Of a stretch of 64,000 bases of DNA, positions 31,528 to 41,329 are shown piece by piece. The notes below the pieces were generated by a model, which made no database searches, was not told the origin of the DNA, and saw only the letters and a list, made by a program, of their open reading frames with translations. Origin of the DNA: Ricordea florida (taxonomy: Eukaryota; Cnidaria; Anthozoa; Corallimorpharia; Ricordeidae). Numbering within the stretch: position 1 is the first letter of the stretch; each line of letters opens with the position of its first letter. The position numbers and the translations under genes are program-made. Location: NCBI GenBank assembly GCA_949710005.1, contig OX453275.1, forward strand, positions 26,682,218 through 26,746,217. Direction: 5' to 3'.

Positions 31528-31680
31528 TGTTGCGTATTGGGTCGTTTCGTTAGGGATTTCCAAAGTAAATGAAGAACTCAACCAAACTTTATTATTTTAC
31601 AACTACGGAACCGAAAGTGAACTTTGCCCTCCGATGCACTAAGCATCATGTGAGCACGAGGTATGACGTCATACACCACA
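31528..31680 (-). repeat. 5' LTR of the Gypsy element
   Basis: 153 bp, read as identical to the 3' LTR. TATCT follows at 31681. Confidence 0.93.
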
Positions 31681-32530
31681 TATCTGGATACAAACACGAG
31701 ATAGTGTTTGAGATTGAGATCACACTATGACAAAATAATGCTGTTTGACACAGGATCAAATGAGCACAAAGTTTGTGATGCACAAATATCAATATTCATT
31801 TTCTCCTAACTGTTGTCATATATTTGTTATGGTAGTAGTGAGGAAAGTTTGTTTAAGTATCAATATGACCCTTTTTGGTGATCATTTTTGTTATTCTCAT
31901 AACATGAATGGTTGATGAACAGTGAATATTGTAGTGAGAAATTGGATGCTGGTCACTATTGGGACTTAAAGGGTTAAACTCGTTTCATATACAGTTGAAG
32001 CTCTCCTTTTGACCACCCTCATAAGCGACCACCTTTCTGAAATCCCCTTTGAACTGTCACTTAAACTCTGTAATGAAGAACTCTTGATAGCGACTTGTCC
32101 TGTAAATGACTGTTACCACCTTTGTGAATTAACAAATATAAAGCAACCGCTTAAAGAACCTGATTTTCATAACTTAACACTGTCAACTTTTTTTCAATCT
32201 CTGTGGATGAGTTAGCTGTACATTTGCAAATCTCTTCTTTGGCAGAATAAATAAAGTGATATTTTAATATTGCAGCCATTAGACTATAAATCAATACTTG
32301 TTTTTATATTGCACAATAAGCCTTATGCTAATCGCATTAAAGCGCTTGTAAGCAACCAGGTCTATTGTTTCATCCCATGGTTTCTTGAAGGAGCACAATC
32401 TGGTTAGAGACCAGCTGTAGTTAAGATCACTTTTTTGAATTTCCATCATGGTTGCTGATGAGATCTTTGACTGTAATTTGTAAATAAATTTATGTAATTA
32501 TTAATTGCATGGGCAGCCTCATACCTTCAG

Positions 32531-34434
32531 GTAAAAGGAGGAGACACAAATAAAGCTCAGGAAAGCTCCTCACAAGAAGGTGATAGAATGGCAGAATGTC
32601 CTTTAGACAGAGAAGAGCTCGGTCGATCAACATGGGGATTCCTTCACACCATGGCTGCCGATTACCTTGATCAGCCTTCACAGCAACAGCAAAATGACAT
32701 GAAAAACCATATTACACTATTTCCGAACTTTTTTCCTTGCACTGATTGTGCATGGCACTTAAGAGAAAGGTAATGATTTTATTTCATTAAACATTTCATT
32801 CCACTTTATTATTCAGGGAGAACATGAACTTTGCTATAAAGAACATAGGCGTACCGGTTTGCAAGGGGAGGGATGGGGGCTGCAGCCCACCCCCCCCCCG
32901 CCCCCGAAATTTATGCAACTTAGATTTTTTTAGGCATCAAGAGAAATTTGGGCAAAGCTAAATTTTAAAGAAGTTTGCATGTGTGTGTGTGTGTTTTTAA
33001 GAGATATGTTTTCTATTTCTAGCTTTTAACATGTTTATGAGCTCATATGATAGTTTCATATGTAAGAAAATTTTCACTTCATATGTAGGCGTATGTTAGT
33101 GTATCATATGACCCTCGTTCCTTTTCGACTGTTTCATAAAAAATTGGGCAACGGCGCAAGAATTTTTGGGCAAATGGTCGACCTCCCCCCTCCCCTCTTG
33201 GCCAAAAAAACTGATTGCCCGTACACCAAGGATTAAGAAGTTGCCGTGGGTAACAATTCTAAAGTTATCACCAGGTCTAAAATATTAGTGGTCACCACTT
33301 CTCTTTCAGTCAACAATATACAACTTGGCTTTTGACAAATCAGCAGTAATGGACTTCTTCTATACATATGTCGACTTTGTGTTCACTTTATAGTAACTAG
33401 AGTCTATGAGGAGTCTAGTTGTCACAAACCCAGCCGCTTACTCCAATTAATTTACCTACGTTTGACCTTGATGTATATTGACACAATAATTAAGGTAGAT
33501 TGTTGGTGATCAGCAAAGTGTATTAGGTGCAATGTCGTGTCCTTCTCTTTGATCATTGCATTGGTCGATTGGTAAAAATTTAAATGGTGAAACGGTGTTC
33601 TTAGCTCACTCAAAATATAACCACCCGTAAAGTTAAGCCTAGTTAAAATCAAGCAAATTAACAAAGCGAATGTGGTTTAGCGTTTTCTGTACTCTTATCG
33701 ACAACGAGTACGCGTCATCACAATGGTCAAAATGTTGTGGACTCACGAGGCGCAGTAAGAGTAGAGTCAACGCTAAACCTCATTCGATTTGTTTTTTTAC
33801 CACAATAGCAACGTTAGAAAACGTCAAGGAGAATGTATTTTTCAGAGCGTGACCAAGATCGTGACACAAAGAAAGAGCAAGCGTTGTCTATAACTTTCTC
33901 GCAATCTGATTGGTTTATTCTCCAAAATGAGCGTTTCTGATTCTCTATTGCTTTGCGTGACACATTGACGCGAGCAGCGTTGTCCAGACTCTCACCGAGA
34001 ACGGCAAATTAGCCAATCAGATTGCGAGATTTGTAGCAATTGTGGTAAAATGGAATTTGGATGCTGCTGTAGTATCAAAACAGTTTTTTCTTAAGTCTTT
34101 ACTTCCAGTATTTACTCCTGTTAAAGCCTGGTCTTTTTCAGGCTTCAGTGGTATTGGCATTATGTACTGCGGTGCTTTTTGCCAGAAGATGCCGCAGACT
34201 ATTTAAGTTCAATGTTTTTTTCCAGTTTTTGCCTTTATCTTGAATGTTCATTTCTGATCCATTGTAGATTAAAAAGTCATCCCCCTGACACGAGAAGCAG
34301 GCATAACCTGTCTCAATGGATGTGCCAAATAAATGCACAATGAAGTCAATGTTAGAATTGGTAAAGAAGAATTTGACTGCTCCAAAGTTGACGAACGATG
34401 ACTCCACGGATGGAAAGATGGCTCTTGTGACTAG
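32531..34434 (+). pseudogene. ALR/GFER pseudogene, exons 2 (32531-32769) and 3 (34268-34434)
   Basis: Reverse-oriented copy of the left-arm gene. Exon 2 is full length (239 nt) with intact splice sites, and keeps FFPCTDC, but differs at five of about 60 residues, including changes in the AAYYPD helix region. Exon 3 is 167 nt instead of 163: four extra bases (ataa) shift the frame just before the HNEVN block, and a conserved tryptophan codon in ERW is TGA. No exon 1 is present on this side. It cannot make the enzyme and appears to evolve freely. Confidence 0.9.
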
Positions 34435-35240
34435 ACACAGTCTTATTTCTCCTTTACAGGGCCGGGTTGTTCGAAGCAGTGTTAAGGTAACCCATGGTTA
34501 GTGCAAAACTTAAATGTAGATTTGAGAGCTTAAAAAGCACATTCAGTATAATTCTTTTTGAATACAATTTAATGACTGTATGCTCTGAAAAAAAAAATGA
34601 AGAAATTTATCGGAGAAAATGCTTTTTAACAAGAGGAAAAGAAACCCGGGTTTAAATTTAACCCTGGCTTAGCGCTAATCGGCCGTCGAACAACCGCTGA
34701 ATGTTAGTATTGCATTATTGCCAACAACTCATCCGAATGAAGACATGCGGCATGTTCTAAACTGAGCAAGAAAACTAAACAAGATTGATGAGTGAAACCG
34801 TCATGCGATTCTTGTGGTGCAATTCAGTGTCTGTGAAGACTAAAAAGAACACAGTTGGTTGTAGAGCTAATCGCGCTTAAGTTTATTTAATGAGATGGTT
34901 CAACCTGGAATAAATTCTGACTTGTTCGCCGGCATTTAAGTTGCAACGTCGCTTATTACAGTTATGATTATCATTATCAGTATTATTATCATTATTACCA
35001 CACCGTACTATTAGTAAGTAGTAAAGGCTAGGGTAAACTAGTAATCAATACCGAATCAAAATAAACAAGAAAATCTACACGCTCAATCTTTATTTGCCTT
35101 GTGCCTTAGTTATACGTTATTTCGCCAAAACTGGTGAAATACAATCATACAGAGGTCCTTGAACGCCGTAGTTTCTCTACGGACAACGCAGCCTTATATT
35201 AACTGGTCCCTCTCCTCTGATTTTTGATATTTTAAAACTG
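34435..35240. other. Right-arm noncoding sequence
   Basis: Pairs with about 21450-22240 of the left arm. No gene recognised. Confidence 0.5.
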
Positions 35241-36385
35241 TGTTATTTCCACTGTGAGATTTAGAACATCGCTAACATCAACCAGAAACCCGCAATACTT
35301 GAAACGTCCACATTCAGGGCGCGTTCCATTTGACCAAAATTTCTGAAAATTCCGGTTCAAAATCGGATGGAACAGAAAATTTCCGGAAACTTGTTTCGAA
35401 AATGTCGGTCAATCTTTCCAGGTTGTCCCTTTTTCTGGAAATTTTCCGTTCCTGATTTGACATTTCTTCCCGGCAAGACTCCTGTTTAGTCCTTTTAACC
35501 GTGACTGTTGCCTCGAACAAAGGTAAAGATGGCGGCGTCGACAAACCTATTGGCAATGGAACGAGATAGCGTCAGTCACAGGGCTAAAAATTGGCGGTCG
35601 CACGGTCGCCAGTGGCGAGTTAAAACTGACCAGGGCTACCAAAAGTTAAGGTTTGAACGCCCGATGTGCGAGTATGATACAAAATTTCGAAAAGTTGCAA
35701 AGTAAATTATGCGAAGTACAAAATTAAAAATAAAACTCAGTATTACGGAGCCCCGTAAGGGCCATGTCAATTGACACTTTATATTGTTTTTCGCGACTTT
35801 TTAAATGACACTTAATTTTTTTTTTCGCGACTTTTTTTTCGCGACTTTTTTTTCGCGAATTTTTTTTTCGCGACTTTTTTCTTTCGCGACTTTTTTTTTC
35901 GCGACTTTTTTTTTCGCGCCTTTTTTTTGCGACTTTTTTTTTCGCGACTTTTTTTTTCGCGACTTTTTTTCGCGACTTTTTTGAAATTGACATTTATTGC
36001 TGAAAAACAAAACATAATGACAGGTCTACACGGACTCCCCTCGTGAGTTGTGGTAGCGATGCATTTTAGCCTTCAGTCAAATCTTCGCTCTAACGAGCGT
36101 ATCTTTAAGAGATTTGCCCCCCGGATAAAAATTAAAACTGTCTTACGAGTCCGGGTTACTTTCATTGCAAATTTTCTTTTATTACATGTGACTGCATGTC
36201 AAAAAGTCATAAGGTTCAAGAACGGAAATGACTGCCCGTTTCAAATTGGGGAAGGATTCTGCGCGGGAAAAAAATTGTCAAGGTCTAATAGCAGTAGACT
36301 GTAAACGCTTACGAAAATTGAACCCTCTGGTACATTTTCTTCAACATGTCATACTTGCATCTTTCTGTCTGGCAAGTAAAACACA
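35241..36385. other. Right-arm-specific insertion of about 1.1 kb
   Basis: Absent from the left arm, where the flanks join at about 21440 through a short gaatgtgtatt tandem run. It holds gcgcgttccatttgacc-type sequence often seen in repeats, short frames without motifs, and the minisatellite at 35786-35990. Confidence 0.55.
35786..35990. repeat. TCGCGA minisatellite
   Basis: About 13 units of a T-run of 6-10 bases followed by CGCGAC, so each junction forms the palindrome TCGCGA. It is flanked by near-identical ATTGACAYTTTATTG blocks. The lysine/serine-rich frames across it are a by-product of the repeat. Confidence 0.9.
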
Positions 36386-37134
36386 CTCAGTATACGCTGG
36401 AAAGGGGGGCGGGGGGGAATGTGGGAACAAGGAGGGCTTCCAAGTTATAGAGTTCCACTTCTAACTGCATTTAAGACAATATTGTAACGCGACCAAGTTT
36501 ACTTCTAGTATGATCCACCAAATTAATTGTCTTGTTATCATTAACTGGTTTAATTAGTACAAGAATATAATTCAAAGAAACAGGCAAAATGGAACAATTC
36601 AACATATTAATATGATATGAATAATTGCAAAGACTGTGACATTTTAGCTGGCTTTTAGCTATTTAAATTTTAAGACACGCACTATTAACTTAGCTTTCAC
36701 CTGTCACTGCAATTACAACGGTGTAGTCTTCTTGTTATTGAAGACTCAATACATTAATTATGAGAAATGAGTCCACTATAAGGTAAAAACGATCTAGTAT
36801 ACATCACTTTCGCAGCTACGTCACAATACAGATGGTTACAACGAGTAAAACATTGCTCACTCATTTTAAGAAACGTGTTTTATCACTCCGTGCATAACGT
36901 TTTGTTTCACCCTTTAGGTCTCACGCGAAACACACTAGAAATGTAAATTTTAATGGAATACTAATTTTAATGGAATAGTAGATAATTTGAGGCACAAGAT
37001 GACTTTTAATTTTAACAGCTTGAGGCGGAACACACTTTGTTGAATCATCGCAATAGCCTCACTGAGAAAAACACAAAAGAGGACAGAAGTCGAAAAATAA
37101 CTTAAGAGAGGAAGCTACTCTGACGATAACAGTT
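36386..37134. other. Right-arm noncoding sequence
   Basis: Pairs with about 20650-21370 of the left arm. No gene recognised. Confidence 0.5.
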
Positions 37135-37135
37135 G

Positions 37136-37184
<49 letters not shown>

Positions 37185-37540
37185 CAATCTTTAAAGAGGA
37201 AGCGCCCGTCACGTAAATACGTGGTTTTCAGGGAGGTCCTCCATAAAAATAAAAAAGTATTAAAAACTAAAAACTAGAAATAGAAAGTACAAATGTCACA
37301 AATCTAAAAATATAAAATATACAATAATTGAAACTACGAAAACTACCTACCGTCCTAAAAACTAATTACAAATAGTTATCTATTAGCAATACGACGTACA
37401 ACTAAAACTATTTGTTTATCATTTAAAATGTTCATCCATTAAGAACCTTGTAAGGTTTTTCTTAAAAATTGTGCATGGCATTGGCTTTCTTAAAAATACT
37501 GGGAGAGACATCCAGTCACTTGTAAAACGGAAGTAGTATG
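37135..37540 (-). mobile_element. LINE 3' fragment with (TAA)n tail, right arm
   Basis: A TAA run at about 37139-37182 is followed by AT-rich sequence with acgtggttttcagggaggtcct, similar to the 3' flank of the LINE at 41.4 kb (catgtggttttcgaaaaggacct). It interrupts left-arm-like sequence at gttgtat/gaggaag, with gtat at both edges. Confidence 0.7.
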
Positions 37541-39638
37541 AGGAAGGCATTTCATTTACGTTTTTAAATCTTATCTTATTCCCTGTTAGGTCTTTACTGA
37601 GGCCTCCCTTTCAGATAGCGTGAGTACGTTAGGACAGAATAAAATAATATCTCATTTTAGCAAGGTTAAAAATGGTTTCATTTGATGATTCAAATTGAAT
37701 AGAATGGTGCCTCAATATCTCGGAAATAGTTAAAAAGCTGCCACCATCAAAGTTATGTTATGCGATCATTATTTTAAACCAGCGTAACTATGTTTACTTT
37801 GGAAAGTTTAATAACTGAGGCAAACGAACAAAATAGCCAAAAAGGGTTACAGCGGAACCAGCGGTCACTTGAATAGTGCAAGACAAGCACTATTAAATTT
37901 TTACGCTGACGAAAGGGCTAACGCCCTTCACGACAGCACCCTTAAATCTTACGTTGGTAAAACTGACTTTCAAAGTTAATAACTTTTTCTGATAAACCAT
38001 GTTTTCTGTGAATCACCATTTAAGGTCTGCCCCTGTTGTCTGCGATTTTTTTATTTTTTATTTTTCGAAACCAGTTTAGAAAGCACTCGTCATTAGGCTT
38101 CGTTATCTGACAATTTCTCTTGAAAGAAATGAACAGATTGCAACCAATTGAACGATCGGACAAAGTTTGATGCTATGCTGGTTTGAAATAATGAATGCAA
38201 CTTTTATTGGTTGTAATTCACCGACCCGACGTTGCAACTCCTGTTTTCATCTCATTCAGTGCAAACCTCAATTATGGTAATTTGCAACAATTTGTGGATA
38301 TTGGTATAGTGGCTGGAGATTCAGGTGCACCTAGCTAGAAAATCCAACACACCGACCTGAGCGGTTTTCGGATTCCTTGAATTCACTTCAGTATCTGCCA
38401 ATCAATCAATCAATGTTTCATTTGCCACAATATGAGAGTATGTTAACTTTAAAACATACATCAAGTGGTAAAGAGAGCTCGAAGAAAAACACAAGGCTTA
38501 TACTGAGATGTCTTCTTGGTGACACGTGAGGAAAAACTCAGTTACAGCAAAAGGTGAGAGTACATGTAGAAAACGAAATTGAAAAAATAACAAAGTGCTA
38601 TTTTGATGACTGCATAGTTTGTGTTATTTGCTTTCAAGTTTTAACTTGTATCATATTTATTGCGTTCGAGCGTAAGCGAGAACGCAAATCTAATCGTGTC
38701 CTATTACCCATGTCGCCCATGTAGCACTGTGTCCTATCGCCCATGGCGCCGCCATATGCTGTATCCGTTAATTCGAGAGTTCGAGAGCTCCGATGTGCCA
38801 AAAGCCTCGTTTTGATGTTCTGGAATGGCTATTCGATCTTCAGTGATGTGCTGTTTGTGTGGTTTCCAATAGAGACACTGCAGCGGTCGGCTTTTGATTG
38901 GCTAATTCTTTTCTGTGCTAACCAGAACACGAGATCTGTCAGAAAACAGTAGCGTGGGATCACATATCACTACGCCCGCGACGTTGGTTGTGCGTTCGAC
39001 CTTACTCTTCATAGTGGATGCGATCTTGCTGTTTTAAGCTTCAAGTTTTGCTGATTGAGAAGGTATGTGAATTTAAATTGTCATTTTGGAAATCACTTGA
39101 CCTTCATTTAAATCCCTGGACTGAATTTAACATGAAATTGCGGTTTGCGTGTAGTTGAGACTGTTGAGTTGGTCCTCGGTGGAATAGTGCACCAAGGGGT
39201 AAAATAGATCATTTAAGGGAAAGCGTGATAGTATCCGTAAAAATATCCACGAGAATGAGAGAAACAAGTACGAACGCATTTATAACTTGCAGTTACTCTA
39301 GTTTATGTAATAGATAATGACTGAGGCCAACAGCATTATATCCAATAATGCTGCGAGCCGAAGTAATCATCTATTATAATCTCTAAGCCTCATCCAAATC
39401 CATTGTATTTTTGTGGAAAACAATAAATCAAACAATACATGACGTTCAATGGACGTTTTTATTCTAGGTAACGGCTACATAAGCTATTGTTTTTATGAGT
39501 ATAACATGACATGCACGTGTGAGATATGCAACCAGAAACGAGTTAATGATCGTTTGTTTGTCAAGGTAGATGCAATTTGCATACTGCTCGACAAACTCGG
39601 TTGTTTCTCTGTAAAGCAAATCATTGTCGTTTGGAACG
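37541..39638. other. Right-arm noncoding sequence
   Basis: Pairs with about 16690-17694 and 19709-20640 of the left arm; the 2-kb element of the left arm is missing at about 38323. No gene recognised. The 39449-39670 frame lies upstream of the recombinase remnant and overlaps its first exon in another frame. Confidence 0.5.
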
Positions 39639-40484
39639 ATGGCGGAAAGCTGCTGGGAAAGCGGTTCTGAGGAAGAATTGATTCTTATATTACGCAGTCA
39701 ACATTTACTGGTAAGTCGGATGAATATGATGGTAAGTACTTACTTAAAGTTTCAGTCGTTGCAGTTCAAATGGAATATTTGTGGCAAAAGGGGTTTTTGG
39801 GAAGTGACACCCCCGAATTACTTAGAAAACATGTACATTTTGTTTTGGGAAATTGCTTTGCGTTGCGAGCAGGGCAAGAACACAGAAACCTAAGAATGAA
39901 GAATTCTCAGTTATCATTACATACCGATGAGTCTGGTGCAGAATATTTGCGACATGTGGAAGATGTACATAAAAGTAATAATGGAGGCCTGGCTCATTTA
40001 CGAATCAAGAATAAGGTTAGAACATATGAAAATGACCAGAAACCAGAGCGCTGTCCTGTGAAGCCCGTTTATTTGTGACCTTTACCGAAACCGAAGGGAA
40101 AAATTTCGTATTACAAAAAGGCTACTGGAAGGGAAACGTTGGGAAATGTTGTTAAAAACGTCATGGGTAAGGCTGGATTTGGTCATTTCACAGGCTAACC
40201 ATTCATTGCGGCGAAGTTATGCCACAAAACGTTACGATAATGGGGCAACAGAACAAGTAATTAAAAAAACTACTGTTCATCGTTCAGAAGACGGTGTAAG
40301 AGCATATAAACGCACATCGTCGGCCATGAAGCGTAAAATGAGTTCTATTTGGAATCAATCGCAGTCTAGCTTAAGAAGCGATCATCAAGGAGGAATACAA
40401 AGAAAAGGTATGGTTTCGAAGATGCAAAAAGATCAAATTAAGCAGCATGAGGGTTCAAAAAAAAAAGGAGGTGTCTGTTTGTGA
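39639..40484 (+). pseudogene. Decayed Crypton-like (DUF3504) tyrosine recombinase, right-arm copy
   Basis: A probable first exon starts at ATG 39639 (MAESCWESGSEEELILILR) and is followed by GT-rich sequence. The next segment reads GFLGSDTPELLRKHVHFVLG and FALRAGQEH (box I arginine) to VYL. There a CGA codon, intact in the left arm, is TGA at about 40076. Downstream, a frame offset of about four bases near 40193 precedes NHSLRRSYATKRYDNG (HxxR box) and HRSEDGVRAYKRTS (tyrosine). Tyrosine recombinases cut and rejoin DNA through that tyrosine; DUF3504 proteins derive from Crypton transposases. This copy keeps all boxes but not one frame. Confidence 0.75.
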
Positions 40485-40655
40485 TATAGGGTTCAATGCA
40501 CTTAGCGCAGAGTATGGAAGAAAGGCATGACAAAGTTGAAACTAAGGGGGAAAGCTGCAAAAATATCCTTATTATCACTACTGAAACAGAAATTGAAATC
40601 TGTTATAAGTGACGGAAACTGTAAGTTACGAATCCTCTTTGTATTCAGCATTATT

Positions 40656-41329
40656 TTTAATAATGCAGCTTGTTTTAGGTTTAATAATGCTGAGTGTCGA
40701 TTTAGCACCTGTAAGATTGTTTGTTTATAATAAAGTTCTTGGTAATTGTGACCGCAAAACGGCTAACAAAGCTATTAACTCGGAGACTATGTTTGTCAGC
40801 CCGAATTCCCTCGGGCCTCTTTTCAAAATCAAGTCTAGATTGTTTTCTTATTCAAACTGAAGTTTTTTTCGTCCAGCGTGGTCGTGTGGAAAGACATTAG
40901 CGCCGGAACAGGGCCAATAAGGCTAAATCGGAAGAATAGTATATCCGATTGAGGAGTAATATTGTTGTTTTTCCCACATATCGCTTCTTCGCCTTCGATA
41001 ACTTGGAATCACGATGAATGGCATCAAGTTTCACAATTGTTTTTATAATAATAATAATAATAATAATAATAATTAACAATTATTCGCCGAAGTGAATCAC
41101 TGAGCCTGAGGCGAATAATTGTTTTAGTATAAATACACAGGTGATTATTTCAAAAAAGAAAAGAAAAGCATTTTACAACACGAAAAAGTTTCATTTCATC
41201 AAAAGCGCGCGAACGACTGGCAGCCATTTTGTTCGTCGAGGTGATTATCGGCTGATAATCCGAGATAGCGAACCAATCAGAGCGCACGATTTTGTATAAT
41301 CACCTGAGTATTTATACTAGTAATCCTTA
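40656..41329. other. Junction region: dispersed repeat, microsatellite, palindrome
   Basis: Contains the second dispersed repeat copy (40876-40991), a TAA microsatellite at about 41047-41073, and an inverted pair around acaattattcgcc/ggcgaataattgt followed by tataaatacacaggtgatta paired with taatcacctgagtatttata (to about 41320). No gene. Confidence 0.65.
40876..40991 (+). repeat. Dispersed 114-bp repeat, copy 2
   Basis: Direct copy of 26205-26318 with few changes. It lies about 220 bases beyond the outer end of the right arm. Confidence 0.75.

Larger units (their letters stand above)
26892..31680 (-). mobile_element. Complete Gypsy/Ty3-type LTR retrotransposon
   Basis: 4789 bp, with two LTRs of 153 bp that read as identical, and a 5-bp target duplication TATCT (26887-26891 and 31681-31685). 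The pre-insertion site attgtatctggata is preserved in inverted form in the left arm. One uninterrupted gag-pol frame fills the interior. Identical LTRs and an intact frame indicate a very recent insertion. Confidence 0.95.
26316..40655. repeat. Right arm of the large inverted duplication
   Basis: Reverse-complement copy of the left arm, with private insertions: the CAGGGGCG element at 26398-26709, a Gypsy element at 26892-31680, a 1.1-kb segment at 35241-36385 and a LINE 3' fragment at 37135-37540. It also keeps about 310 bp of the recombinase gene that the left arm has lost. Coding remnants here carry frameshifts and stops. Confidence 0.9.

Noticed and set aside
35724-36015. Three lysine/serine/arginine-rich ORFs
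   Set aside because: They are translations of the TCGCGA minisatellite in three frames and have no independent support.
20244-37940. Further hammerhead core in both arms (gctgacgaaagggctaacgc near 37910 and its copy near 20260)
   Set aside because: Helix II and CUGACGA are present but the GAAA box is replaced (cttcacgac), so the core is not met.
14790-40655. Palindrome as a pure assembly artefact
   Set aside because: Arms differ by several transposon insertions with clean target duplications, and by unequal pseudogene decay. Joining of two haplotypes is still possible and is listed as the test that would refute the duplication.
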